NCBI RefSeq assembly: GCF_003143775.1
Contig: NZ_QFRJ01000001.1
Span: 611,881-675,880, forward strand
DNA length: 64,000 nucleotides
Direction of reading: 5' to 3'
Source of the DNA: Brumimicrobium oceani
Lineage (GTDB): Bacteria; Bacteroidota; Bacteroidia; Flavobacteriales_D; Crocinitomicaceae
The notes beneath the pieces were generated by a model that was given only the letters and a program-made list of their open reading frames with translations, was not told the DNA's origin and ran no database searches. This document shows positions 38,127 through 47,281 of the stretch, in pieces; the stretch's first letter is position 1; each line of letters starts with the position of its first letter. Made by a program: the position numbers and the translations under genes.

Positions 38127-38134
38127 TATGTTTG
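38127..38134 (+). promoter_or_regulatory. Possible -7 box upstream of the PepSY/SdiA-regulated-like gene
   Basis: TATGTTTG fits TAnnTTTG and lies 68 bases before the ATG at 38203. The nearest TTG upstream is too far, so this is tentative. Confidence 0.38.
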
Positions 38135-38202
38135 TAGATTCTAAAACAAAGGACTAGAAAGCAGACAAGTGACACCTAACAACTTAATATAAAATACTGA
38201 AA

Positions 38203-39474
38203 ATGAAAACAACGCTATTTCTCGCAATACTTCTTAGCTCTTTTGTTTGTATAGGTCAAAAAACTGGTGACCATATCAGCAATTCTGAAAAGAACGAATA
38301 TTTCAAAATCATTTATGAAAAATGTCCAAATGCAGATATTCTAAAATTAGAAAATAAAGAAGACTATGTGGAAATAGAGTACCTCTGCGATGGAAAGTAT
38401 TATGAAATTGGAATCAGTAACTCGAAAGTTTTATTCATCGAATCTAAAGCGGAAAGCAACACAATTCCTAAGGAAGAAATCAAGAAAAAATTAAGCAAGA
38501 AATATGAAGGTTGGTTATTGGATGAAATCTCTTTAATTACCACAAATGACACTTCTTTTTTTAAAGTAGAAATCATAAAAGATGGACTAGAACAGAATTT
38601 ATTTTTCACAACCGAGGGAAAATGGTACAAATCAAAATCTATTGTAAGCTCTGATAATTGGACGATTGATAAGCTAGGCAAAAGCAGTTTATTTCAAAAT
38701 GCAGAATACAACTTTCTCTCACCAGCACAGGTTTATAACTTGCCCGATGTGTTAAGAGAGGTTTCAGGAATCGCATTATCTGAAGATGAAAAATCAATAC
38801 TTTGTGTTCAAGATGAACTTGGAGCGGTCTTCGAATATGATTTTCTTCAGGAGGAGATTAAAAACATCCACCGATTTACAGATATTGGCGATTTTGAAGG
38901 GGTTTCCGTTATTGGAGAACTCGTTTATGTGTTAAGAAGTGATGGGAAAATTTTTACATTCAATTACAAAAACAAAACAGAAATTAAGGAACAAATGCTC
39001 TCTTTGAATTCATTTAATTTTGAAAGCTTGGCATTTGATGAGAGCAATAAGCAGTTTCTTACCATTAGTAAAGATGCTGCATTAAACCAACCTGAATCTA
39101 AAAGATTCCTTTATCAATTCCCTGTTGATTACCCCGCACAAACCTCCTTACTCCTTGAAGTTGATATTTTGGAAATTAATAAAATAATTGCTGAAGAAAT
39201 AACAGATATGCAAGAGAATAATGTGATGTTTAATCCTTCTGAAATCGCGATTCACCCCATCACCAGAGAAATTTATATCCTTGCAGCAAGCGATAGAATT
39301 TTAACCATTTACAATGAGCAGGGTTTAAAATCTGTCTATCCCTTACCCGCAGAATTATACTACAAACCAGAAGGTCTAGCATTCTTCAAAAATGGCGATT
39401 TATTGATTTCTAGTGAAGGCGACAAAAGAGGAATTGTAAAAGGAAACGTCATGCTTTTTAAGTATGGAAAGTAG
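38203..39474 (+). CDS. Exported protein: PepSY-like N-terminus, SdiA-regulated-like C-terminus
   Basis: A 423-residue protein with a signal peptide (about 1-19). Residues about 25-145 form two repeats of the PepSY-like type (YFKIIYEKCPNADILKLEN, EEIKKKLSKKYEGWLLDEIS). The C-terminal part (about 178-423) resembles the SdiA-regulated (YjiK) beta-propeller family: EVSGIALSEDEKSILCVQDE, GDFEGVSVIGELVYVLRSDG, FESLAFDESNKQFLTIS, FNPSEIAIHPITREIYILAA and KPEGLAFFKNGDLLISSEG are successive blades. The combination suggests a periplasmic or surface binding protein. The function of both families is unsettled. It stands alone upstream of the hemolysin III gene. Confidence 0.75.
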   Translation: MKTTLFLAILLSSFVCIGQKTGDHISNSEKNEYFKIIYEKCPNADILKLENKEDYVEIEYLCDGKYYEIGISNSKVLFIESKAESNTIPKEEIKKKLSKKYEGWLLDEISLITTNDTSFFKVEIIKDGLEQNLFFTTEGKWYKSKSIVSSDNWTIDKLGKSSLFQNAEYNFLSPAQVYNLPDVLREVSGIALSEDEKSILCVQDELGAVFEYDFLQEEIKNIHRFTDIGDFEGVSVIGELVYVLRSDGKIFTFNYKNKTEIKEQMLSLNSFNFESLAFDESNKQFLTISKDAALNQPESKRFLYQFPVDYPAQTSLLLEVDILEINKIIAEEITDMQENNVMFNPSEIAIHPITREIYILAASDRILTIYNEQGLKSVYPLPAELYYKPEGLAFFKNGDLLISSEGDKRGIVKGNVMLFKYGK

Positions 39475-39562
39475 ATTTTCATTTTGTCTAAAGCCCTGTA
39501 AACATTAATGAAAACAAGGCGAATTAGATAAAAATTATAACTTAGCAAAAAATGACAATTAC

Positions 39563-40198
39563 ATGAATGATTACTCACCCAAAGAAGAAAGGTTAAACGT
39601 TCTTTCTCATGCACTTGGATTTTTTTTGAGCATTGTTGCTTTGTTTTTCCTAATCTTTCGGGCTGCTGAAATGGGGAACTCTTGGCACATTACCAGTGTC
39701 ACAATTTTTGGTGTTAGCATGATCATCCTTTATGCTGCTTCTACGCTTTACCACAATTCAAAAGAGATTGAGAAAAGAAGAAAGCTAAAGATTTTCGATC
39801 ACGCAGCCATTTTTGTTTTAATTGCAGGAACTTACACTCCATTTACTTTAATCACACTAGAAGGGACAGTGGGTTGGACAATCTTTGCAGTGATTTGGGG
39901 AATGGCCATTACAGGCGTAACTTTAAAACTGTTTTTCACCGGAAAATATAAAATCCTTTCTACAATTATGTACGTTTTAATGGGTTGGGTAATTATTTTC
40001 GCCATAAAACCACTGATTGAAAGCTTGTCCTCTGGAGGATTATTTTGGCTATTTCTGGGTGGAGTGTTTTATACAGTTGGAGCAATTTTATACAGTATCA
40101 AGAAAATAAAATTCAATCATGCCATTTTTCACTTTTGTGTCCTAGCGGGAACCTTCTGTCATTTTTATTCCGTTTATCATTTCGTACTTCCTTCTTAA
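39563..40198 (+). CDS. trhA: Hemolysin III / TrhA-family membrane protein
   Basis: A 211-residue, seven-helix inner-membrane protein of the PAQR/hemolysin III family. Conserved residues are in place: the first-helix NVLSHALGFFLS, the ASTLYHN motif in helix 2, FDHAAIFVLIAGTYTPF in helix 3, and the C-terminal FNHAIFHFCVLAGTFCHF with the metal-site histidines. The E. coli and Bacillus members affect membrane fatty-acid composition; haemolysis is a historical name. It is preceded by an 88-base gap with no clear promoter. A partner cannot be inferred from the next gene (DUF2254). Confidence 0.92.
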   Translation: MNDYSPKEERLNVLSHALGFFLSIVALFFLIFRAAEMGNSWHITSVTIFGVSMIILYAASTLYHNSKEIEKRRKLKIFDHAAIFVLIAGTYTPFTLITLEGTVGWTIFAVIWGMAITGVTLKLFFTGKYKILSTIMYVLMGWVIIFAIKPLIESLSSGGLFWLFLGGVFYTVGAILYSIKKIKFNHAIFHFCVLAGTFCHFYSVYHFVLPS

Positions 40199-40338
40199 TA
40201 AAGACTAATTTTCTTGAAATCCGGAGTCTTTTGCTACCTTACTCCGCTTCAAATTGCTATATTTAATATTTGGCAGTCATTTGCAGGGTTAAAAACTACA
40301 AGAAAACTCTAAAATTAAATAAATCTACTCCTTATTGT

Positions 40339-41643
40339 ATGAAAAGAGAAATAACTAAATTCTTCAAGAAGCAATATCAATACATCATTCAAAGCATTGC
40401 ATTTTATCCGGTGCTGATCAGTCTCGCGTTTTTAGCGGTTGCCGTTTTAAGCATTGAGATTGAGAGTCATGATTTTATCGACAAAATTAAAAAAGATATA
40501 CCGTATATATTTATCGAAGATTTTGAAACTGCAAGAGCTATTCTTTCTACAATTATTGGCGGAATAATTTCATTAACGGTTTTCAGCTTTTCTATGGTGA
40601 TGGTGGTGCTCAATCAAGCCTCATCCAACTTTTCCCCCCGGTTACTGCCTAGTTTAATTTCCAATAAAAAGCATCAAGTCATTTTAGGATTTTACATTGG
40701 AACACTACTCTATTGTATCATTTTAATCACAGCATTAGGCGCTTATGGAGTTGAATCAGACTCATTAGGCTTATCGACTATGCTTGCCGCTTTAGCGAGT
40801 TTAATTTGTATTGGCCTATTCGTTTATTTTATCAACAGTATTTCTGTTGCTATCCAAATTCACAACATAGTGGATAAAATTCATGCTTCTACCAACTCCT
40901 ATTTGGATAAAGAACTAAAGCAACAAGAAGAGTCAAAAGTGATAATGAATACTGAAAATTCAGAAAATTGGCTAACTATAAAAATCGATAGAACTGGCTA
41001 TTTTAGAGGTTTTGACACTTCATTACTCAAAGAGTCGTTAAAATGTAAGGACAACCATTTCATTCTACTACCCTATATAAATCAGCACATTTGGGAAGGA
41101 ATGCCAATTTTAAAAGTGCGAGAATTCATTACTGAGGAAGAGTTAGAAAATCTTCTTTTTTGCTTTGATATTTCCTCGGACCGACACGAAAGCGATAAAA
41201 ATGTAACAGGAATGATTAAATTAATGGAAATCGCGGTAAAAGCAATGTCTCCAGGTATAAACGATCCTGGAACAGCAATAAACGCCATTAATAAAATTGG
41301 ACAATTAATGAACAAGTTTCTTGAGTTTCCAGAAAAATATTCCAAATATGTCACGGAAAATAAATTGGTTATCACAGATTATAGCATTCCCGCCAGCGAG
41401 CTCATGAGGTTGGTTATTCAACCCATCAGGTTGTATTCAAAACACGACAACTCGGTGATGTATGTGTTGCTTAAATCACTGCAATTCATGAAAGAGAACC
41501 CAAAGATTTCAGTAAAAAACAAAGGTGTGGTTGAGATTGAGTTAAATGCATTAAAACATGACATCGAAACAAGTATTGGTAATCCTATGGACAGAGAGAG
41601 TTTGGTGGTTTTGATGGAGGGTGAAAATCAATTGAATTTTTAA
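40339..41643 (+). CDS. DUF2254-family inner-membrane protein
   Basis: A 434-residue protein with four membrane helices in the first 170 residues (about 17-40, 70-90, 110-130, 145-165), matching DUF2254: SIEIESHDFIDKI, ISLTVFSFSMVMVVLNQASSNFSPRLLPSLI and GFYIGTLLYCIILI are typical. The cytoplasmic C-terminal half contains AMSPGINDPGTAINAINKIGQLM, the other signature. Its function is unknown. The longer frame would start with TTG at 40270, but MKREITKFFKKQYQY is a normal membrane-protein start, so 40339 is chosen. Its stop is only four bases from the stop of the convergent PH-domain gene, leaving no room for a terminator. Confidence 0.88.
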   Translation: MKREITKFFKKQYQYIIQSIAFYPVLISLAFLAVAVLSIEIESHDFIDKIKKDIPYIFIEDFETARAILSTIIGGIISLTVFSFSMVMVVLNQASSNFSPRLLPSLISNKKHQVILGFYIGTLLYCIILITALGAYGVESDSLGLSTMLAALASLICIGLFVYFINSISVAIQIHNIVDKIHASTNSYLDKELKQQEESKVIMNTENSENWLTIKIDRTGYFRGFDTSLLKESLKCKDNHFILLPYINQHIWEGMPILKVREFITEEELENLLFCFDISSDRHESDKNVTGMIKLMEIAVKAMSPGINDPGTAINAINKIGQLMNKFLEFPEKYSKYVTENKLVITDYSIPASELMRLVIQPIRLYSKHDNSVMYVLLKSLQFMKENPKISVKNKGVVEIELNALKHDIETSIGNPMDRESLVVLMEGENQLNF

Positions 41644-41647
41644 ATTA

Positions 41648-43207
41648 TTAGATCCAACCCAACTCACTCTCCTCCACTTTAAAATTCAAATAATTTACAA
41701 GCAGTAAAACCTCTTCCAACTTCAAGTAATTGATGCGCTCTTTCCCAGAAGCTGTATAAATGATTAAATCTGCGTGTTGGTTTTTTTGCTGAAAAAAGTT
41801 TCGCTGAATGGATATGGATTGAACTTTGTGAACTGCGATATACTTTTTATTCGTGTGAATAGAACCAGACTGCACTTCGATGAGATTTTCATTTACACCA
41901 ATATGACTTTTTCGAACTGTTTTATAGACGATAAACCCGAAAACTGAAAATAGCATAAGCAAAATTACTAAGCTAAATAGCCAGCCTTGTAAAAAGAATA
42001 AGGCCGTTGCGATGAGCGAACTCAACAAAACATAAGCAAATGACAGTCTGAACATTAAACGCATACTACTTTTAAAATTCACAAATTGCTGCGGATAGTT
42101 CAAATCAAAAAGGGAGGTAAAAAGGATATTTAAATTAGCATCTGAAATTCCTATCACTCCTATCTTTTTCTTATCGCGCAATTCTTGCGATGAAGCTTGA
42201 CTAATGAATACATTTTTAATTTGGAAGAGGTTCTTTAATGGGTTTTCCTCAATTTCAAAAACTTGTGCCTTATTCTTTTTTATAATTTGATTTACGCGCT
42301 TCAAAAGACCATATTCAACTTCATAATCATTGTCTTTTTTGGTGACTTGAAGTCCATAATATTTAATAACCGTTCTTCCCACTGTTACAATAAAAGTGGC
42401 TATTAACAGAAAAATGATAAAGCCCACTAAAAAAGTAAAAGTTTGATAAAGCTGGGTTAAGTAGGTGTTTTCAAAATCTACTTTATAAAAGCTGGCGAAG
42501 AATTCCTCAAGGTATTGAAAGATTGTGCTGATAAAGAAAATAACCAATCCAAAGCCTTTTAGGTAATTCGAACTAATTCCAACTTTTAACAACTCCCAAA
42601 TATTCAAATTAAACAAAAGAGACGGTTTAGAAGCTAAGTTATTGTGCTGTGTTTTATGGTCGGCTTCACTTTGTAAATGGTCCTCCAAGTCATTTTCTAA
42701 ATTTCCGCTGTTCTCAATAATCTCCCTATTTTCAGAGCGAATGCTTGTTTCATTTTTCAGCAATTCCTCTTTGAGTTCCATCGCCACTTCCCTACTCAAA
42801 GCTTTAATCTTAATTTCAGCAGTACTTTGTCCAGCAGTTTCAATCTCTACTCCTACAACATTCAACATTTGCTGTATGAGGTTTTGGTTGATATTAATAT
42901 TTTGAATTCGGTCGAAAGGAATATCCGTGTCTTTAAAGCTAAAAACGCCTTGCTTTAATAAAAAGCGTTGATTTTGGACATGAAATTTAAAATTCAAATA
43001 ACTTTTGTAGGAATAAAGCATTTGCAGAAGCAACAGTACAGCTAAAACAATGAATACTTTGCCCAAGTGATTTTCCCGCACATTACTGCTCAACAGCGGA
43101 AGAAAAACATAGATATTTTGTCTAAGACTTTTTACTAAATCCATTAGAAAAACTACGAGAATACCTCTAAGGTTTTGACGTCTTGGAATTGAAAAATCAG
43201 TCTTCAT
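41648..43207 (-). CDS. Bacterial PH-domain membrane protein (YdbT type)
   Basis: A 519-residue inner-membrane protein with three bacterial PH (bPH2) domains separated by pairs of membrane helices, as in YdbT/YdbS-type systems. The first PH region is about 60-130 (RFLLKQGVFSFKDTDIPFDRIQNININQN), the second about 265-350 (YEVEYGLLKRVNQIIKKNKAQVF) and the third about 430-510 (VQSGSIHTNKKYIAVHKVQSI). The long linker (about 140-180) is rich in Glu, Asn and His. The upstream in-frame start is TTG (43219), so the ATG at 43207 is chosen; it overlaps the partner gene by 11 bases. Such paired proteins are thought to act in envelope homeostasis, but mechanism is not established. Confidence 0.85.
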   Translation of the reverse strand: MKTDFSIPRRQNLRGILVVFLMDLVKSLRQNIYVFLPLLSSNVRENHLGKVFIVLAVLLLLQMLYSYKSYLNFKFHVQNQRFLLKQGVFSFKDTDIPFDRIQNININQNLIQQMLNVVGVEIETAGQSTAEIKIKALSREVAMELKEELLKNETSIRSENREIIENSGNLENDLEDHLQSEADHKTQHNNLASKPSLLFNLNIWELLKVGISSNYLKGFGLVIFFISTIFQYLEEFFASFYKVDFENTYLTQLYQTFTFLVGFIIFLLIATFIVTVGRTVIKYYGLQVTKKDNDYEVEYGLLKRVNQIIKKNKAQVFEIEENPLKNLFQIKNVFISQASSQELRDKKKIGVIGISDANLNILFTSLFDLNYPQQFVNFKSSMRLMFRLSFAYVLLSSLIATALFFLQGWLFSLVILLMLFSVFGFIVYKTVRKSHIGVNENLIEVQSGSIHTNKKYIAVHKVQSISIQRNFFQQKNQHADLIIYTASGKERINYLKLEEVLLLVNYLNFKVEESELGWI

Positions 43208-43715
43208 CGATGTCTGCAACTTTTAGAATTTGAGCCTTAATTTTATCGGCGTTGATCTGATCTAGACCTTTAATACTTAAATCTCCAGAGGATGATCCTG
43301 CGGTGTAGATTTTAAGTGAATACAATTTAAACGCCTTCAAGAGCAAGCTTTGTCGGAGCTCAATGTGCTGTATTCTTTTATAGGGAACTAAAGTTTCTTT
43401 ATAAACAAAAAAACCTCTTTGAAACAGAATATCCTTTTCTCTAATTCCAAATTTTCTTCGTGAAAATCCCTTTTCTATTTCTGTGATAATTAGAGCGAAG
43501 AGGATGACTAAAATTCCCAAAAGAACAAAAAACAGCTCTTTTATTGGGCTAGCAGTCAAAAAAACAGTCAACCAGGCCCCAATAAACACCAAAAACCAAA
43601 ACAAGTATAGAATGCGTAAAACTTTCAAATATTTAGAATCAACAGCAATTCCTTCGACTTTTTCAAAGCGGGGCAAATCATCTATGTTTAAAGTATTGTT
43701 CTGAAAATCTAACAT
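43197..43715 (-). CDS. Bacterial PH-domain membrane protein (YdbS type)
   Basis: A 172-residue protein with two adjacent membrane helices (about 27-45 and 50-68) and one bPH2 domain (about 75-170: KFGIREKDILFQRGFFVYKE, VPYKRIQHIELRQSLLLKAFKLYSLKIYTAG). It is the small partner of the downstream three-domain protein and overlaps it by 11 bases, which is the usual YdbS-YdbT arrangement. A -7 box lies 22 bases upstream of its ATG. There is also an in-frame-unrelated ATG at 43719, which would not read this frame. Confidence 0.87.
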   Translation of the reverse strand: MLDFQNNTLNIDDLPRFEKVEGIAVDSKYLKVLRILYLFWFLVFIGAWLTVFLTASPIKELFFVLLGILVILFALIITEIEKGFSRRKFGIREKDILFQRGFFVYKETLVPYKRIQHIELRQSLLLKAFKLYSLKIYTAGSSSGDLSIKGLDQINADKIKAQILKVADIDED

Positions 43716-43737
43716 TCATGAGTTTTTAAATATGGAT

Positions 43738-43745
43738 CAAATTTA
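43738..43745 (-). promoter_or_regulatory. -7 box of the PH-domain pair
   Basis: TAAATTTG on the minus strand matches TAnnTTTG and ends 22 bases before the ATG at 43715. No -33 TTG at normal spacing was seen. Confidence 0.6.
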
Positions 43746-43999
43746 AGGAAAGTATTAGTTATGGGCTTCGATAGAGAAGATGTTTCTGAGCTAAAAACTC
43801 ATTTTGTGAAAGCAAGAGCCATTGTATTCAACACCGCAAAATTCACAAAGAATCATAATAATTCACCAAAAAGCTTCTAAAATCACTATATTATGGCATA
43901 ATCAAGAAATTTATTAATGTAAATTATAAAACTGACTCTAGTTTTAAGCGCATTCATAATTCTTCTTGATTTAATAATCAAACCAAAAAAACAAACAAA

Positions 44000-44359
44000 A
44001 TGTCAGACAACAAAACACAATTCAGTCCAAAAAAACTTGAAAATTTCAAATCAATTATCGATAAAGAAATAAACATTATAGATGAAGAACTTAGTAAACT
44101 AAAAGAAGAAAGAGCAATTCAAAAGGAAAAACGAGCGAACACAAACGTAGCATTTAATCAAAGTAGTAAACACTTCCAGCAACAAGCCAAAAACAAGCAG
44201 TTAATCAGTAGACTTCAGCGTAAATCGAGAGAATTGCATTCGGCATTAGAAAGAATTGAAGACAAAACTTATGGTATTTGTGAAAGAACTGGTGAATTAA
44301 TCAGAGAAGAAAGATTGGAAGCAAAACCAACAGCGCGTTTTGACATTTTGAAGAAATAA
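44000..44359 (+). CDS. TraR/DksA-family protein with a degenerate zinc finger
   Basis: A 119-residue protein. The N-terminal two thirds (about 10-88) are a charged coiled coil (INIIDEELSKLKEERAIQKEKR, LISRLQRKSRELHSALERIEDK). The C-terminal YGICERTGELIREERLEAKPTARF has the DksA/TraR finger spacing but only one of the four cysteines (Cys94), so zinc is probably not bound. Such degenerate members are frequent in Bacteroidota. DksA-type proteins bind the RNA polymerase secondary channel and modulate initiation together with ppGpp; whether this protein does so is inference. It is a single-gene unit. Confidence 0.87.
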   Translation: MSDNKTQFSPKKLENFKSIIDKEINIIDEELSKLKEERAIQKEKRANTNVAFNQSSKHFQQQAKNKQLISRLQRKSRELHSALERIEDKTYGICERTGELIREERLEAKPTARFDILKK

Positions 44360-44460
44360 ATAGATTCTAACAAAAAACACTTATCCAACCTTCCCTTCAA
44401 AATTCTCGTGTACCTAGGTAATTCATCAAGTCAGATGAATCCAGTAAAAAAACGTGAATT

Positions 44461-46050
44461 ATGAAACTAATAAAAACGACTTTAATAGCGATTTCCATTT
44501 TATTCGTCAATTCCTTAAATGCACAGATAAATTCTTCAACTCTAGATCACAATAATGTTTCAGCAAAGATATCCGATGCTGGAACTTTCTTTTATGACTT
44601 TGTAAATCAACAAAATGGCTATGAAATCCCCAAAGGTTCTGGCTTGTCACCTATTTACACAACTCAATTTTGGTTCGCAGCAGTTGACAGTCAAGGTGAT
44701 ATTCATTTCGTTCAAGGAGGAATGCCAAATCAAGGAAGTGATGTTTTCAATGGACCTATTTCTGATCCTGGAACATATAACACTCCAGAATATCAAGCCA
44801 AGTGGGGAAATTCAATTTGGAGTATTTGTCAAACTGACATTGATAATTTTATTTTGACTTATGAATGTAATTTAGACCCAAACTGTAATGAAGTTTATCC
44901 ATTGACCAACGAGGCTATCATGACAATAAATAATTGGCCAGCGCATGGAGATGACAATTCAGGTCAATCCTATTACCTGGCAAAATTCTTCGATAATAAT
45001 GGTGATGGTTCCTATAATCCAATGGCTGGCGATTATCCAATTATTAAAGGTTGTTGTGCAACATATATGATTCAAAATGATGCTGCTGAATCTCATTCTT
45101 ATACAAATACTGATTCAGTCGGAATGGAAATTCATTACATGTTTTACCAATATAAAACTTGGGATTATTTAAACGACGTCACATTTATTGATATTTCTGC
45201 AATCAATAAAAGCAATATAAATTACCCAGAATTTATTCACAGTATAGCCGTAGATGCCGACATTGGAAACCCTGAGGATGATTATTTTGGCTCGGATTCA
45301 CTGAAGAACCTAAGCTATTTCTACAATGCAGATAACGATGATGAAGATACTCAACAATCACTCGGTTATGGAGTAAATCCTCCAGCAATTGGAATTGTGA
45401 GTCTCAACAAGGACATGACTTCTAGCCTTCCGTATGAAGGTTTCGGACTTACTGTTCCACAAAAATGGAACTTGATGAATGGATTGAAAACTGACGGAAG
45501 TTTATGGCTAAACCCAAATGGAAATCCAACAAAATACGTTTTTTCTGGTAATCCAAATATCGCTTCGGAATGGAGTGCGCTGAGCATAAATCATCCCATA
45601 AAAGAAGCAAAAGCCTTGTCATCAATAAATATTGGCAGTTTCAATATCGGCGATACAATGAAACAATCTTTCGCAATAACTTATGCTAGAAATGGAAACC
45701 ACTTAGAAAATGTTCAATCGATAATTGATTTAGCTTCAGATGTGCAGCTTTTTTATGACAACGAATCGGACATTCCTTGCACAAATGGAACTACTAATTT
45801 AGAGGAGCAAGAGAACTTTAATGTATCAATTTCTCCTAATCCTTCTACTGGGACTGTGAACATTAATAATTACAACAAAAACCTACTGTCCATTAGTGTT
45901 TTAGACTTTCAAGGAAAAGTGATTTTAGAGAGGTTTTTTAGTTCTGAAAGTAATATTGATGTTGATTTAAGTAATCAAAATAGTGGAATTTACTTTTTTC
46001 ATTTGAGAACGGAGTCATTGAATTTGATTAGAAAAGTCATTATCCAGTGA
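44461..46050 (+). CDS. Secreted protein with type IX sorting domain
   Basis: A 529-residue protein with a signal peptide (1-22, ending NAQ) and a C-terminal type A T9SS sorting domain (454-529: VSISPNPSTGTVNI, SISVLDFQGKVILE, NSGIYFFHLRTESLNLIRKV), so it is exported and delivered to the cell surface or medium through the type IX secretion system. The middle contains FDNNGDGSYNPMAGDYPII, a calcium-site-like Asp/Asn loop, and many Asn/Asp/Tyr residues. No enzyme family was recognised. The type IX machinery itself is not in this window. Confidence 0.88.
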   Translation: MKLIKTTLIAISILFVNSLNAQINSSTLDHNNVSAKISDAGTFFYDFVNQQNGYEIPKGSGLSPIYTTQFWFAAVDSQGDIHFVQGGMPNQGSDVFNGPISDPGTYNTPEYQAKWGNSIWSICQTDIDNFILTYECNLDPNCNEVYPLTNEAIMTINNWPAHGDDNSGQSYYLAKFFDNNGDGSYNPMAGDYPIIKGCCATYMIQNDAAESHSYTNTDSVGMEIHYMFYQYKTWDYLNDVTFIDISAINKSNINYPEFIHSIAVDADIGNPEDDYFGSDSLKNLSYFYNADNDDEDTQQSLGYGVNPPAIGIVSLNKDMTSSLPYEGFGLTVPQKWNLMNGLKTDGSLWLNPNGNPTKYVFSGNPNIASEWSALSINHPIKEAKALSSINIGSFNIGDTMKQSFAITYARNGNHLENVQSIIDLASDVQLFYDNESDIPCTNGTTNLEEQENFNVSISPNPSTGTVNINNYNKNLLSISVLDFQGKVILERFFSSESNIDVDLSNQNSGIYFFHLRTESLNLIRKVIIQ

Positions 46051-46117
46051 TAAAACGAGGTCAAATAAACATCAAAGATAAGGCAAATGCCGTATTTCAA
46101 ATTTTTAGTTACAGCCC

Positions 46118-46125
46118 TAAATTTG
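46118..46125 (+). promoter_or_regulatory. -7 box upstream of the secreted unknown at 46149
   Basis: TAAATTTG matches TAnnTTTG and ends 23 bases before the ATG. No -33 TTG at normal spacing was found. Confidence 0.52.
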
Positions 46126-46148
46126 TTCTAAATATTTAAACTAAGAAT

Positions 46149-47195
46149 ATGAAAACGATGAACACTATTTTAAGCTTGTTAATAATTCTATTATTCTCAA
46201 CCTTAAACGCACAAGAACTGGGAGATTTTAAGCCAAAAGACAATACTTACAAAGCTAAACTACTCAATAAAGGCTCTAAAAAGCTATACATTGCCAGTTT
46301 TACAATAAATTTCGAAACTTATAAAGAAGCCATAGATAAAAAGAAAGCTGGTGGATTTAGAAATACCATTAAAAATGCTGCGAAAGCAAAAGCGGCTATT
46401 GGTTTAGGATCCCTTGACAAAGAGGCTTTACAATCAAAGGCAGACCAATTATACATTGAATTTGTAGAGGAAATGAAAGGCAAAGGTTACGAGATCATTT
46501 CCGCTGAAGAAGCTGGGAAAACTGAAGTTTACCAAGGATACAAAAGCATGACTGGACCTACAATATTTGAAACAGACATGACGGGAATTTTATCAGTAGT
46601 TCCAACAGGCTATTCATTTTATTATAAAGACAGAACAGCATTTACTAATCAGTTTGGTGGAGTTTCAAAGGTGCCACAAAATTTATCAAAAGAGTTAAAC
46701 GATGCTCTAATTGCGGACATTTCTTTAAATTACATTTTTTCAGAAACAGGAGCTGATTGGAATGTTGGAAATCAGGCAAAAGTGAAGTTATTTGTAAACT
46801 ATAGATTGGCGAATCAATTTACCGTTTCTGATGAAAATACGGGAACTACTTTAACTAGTTTCGTGGATAAATCACAACAATCTGTTGGCTTATCAAGTTT
46901 TGTGCAATTCACTAAAGGGAAACTAAAAATTGGAGGAAGTGCTGAATCTCAATACACGGGAATCATGAAATCTGATTTAGAAATAAATGATGTACTTCCA
47001 AAAGAAAAAGTGGTTGCCTATTCAAGCCAAACGATAGCAACCGCTACTTCAATCAATCCAATTGTTACCATCAGAGGAAGTAATTACAGTGAAAAAACAA
47101 AGTGGTTAGAGCCGGATGGTGTAAAGTATGCCAAAGGAATGTATTTAGCTGGAAGTAAATTCATTAACTATCACTTAAACGAAGTTTTTGAATAA
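46149..47195 (+). CDS. Exported protein of unknown function
   Basis: A 348-residue protein with a signal peptide (cleavage near Ala-Gln at about 21-22) and no lipobox. A basic helical segment (KKKAGGFRNTIKNAAKAKAAIGLG, about 57-80) is followed by alternating beta-type sequence rich in Thr, Ser and aromatic residues. I do not recognise the family, and no T9SS sorting domain is present. It has its own -7 box. The convergent radical SAM gene ends 87 bases downstream, with a long inverted repeat between the two. Confidence 0.72.
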   Translation: MKTMNTILSLLIILLFSTLNAQELGDFKPKDNTYKAKLLNKGSKKLYIASFTINFETYKEAIDKKKAGGFRNTIKNAAKAKAAIGLGSLDKEALQSKADQLYIEFVEEMKGKGYEIISAEEAGKTEVYQGYKSMTGPTIFETDMTGILSVVPTGYSFYYKDRTAFTNQFGGVSKVPQNLSKELNDALIADISLNYIFSETGADWNVGNQAKVKLFVNYRLANQFTVSDENTGTTLTSFVDKSQQSVGLSSFVQFTKGKLKIGGSAESQYTGIMKSDLEINDVLPKEKVVAYSSQTIATATSINPIVTIRGSNYSEKTKWLEPDGVKYAKGMYLAGSKFINYHLNEVFE

Positions 47196-47217
47196 AATCG
47201 AAATAGATAAACATGAT

Positions 47218-47266
47218 TTTTTTAGACCTACTTGGAGTTTTCCACTCTCAGTATGGTCTAAAAAAT
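47218..47266. terminator. Long hairpin between convergent genes, possible bidirectional terminator
   Basis: TTTTTTAGACC and GGTCTAAAAAA pair perfectly over 11 bases, and ACT/GAGT with ACTC/AGT pairs extend the stem inside. The outer A-T pairs could provide a T run on either strand at the stem base, but no separate T tract follows the stem, so termination is likely but less certain than for the other hairpins. Confidence 0.55.
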
Positions 47267-47281
47267 GTCTTGTTTCATTCA

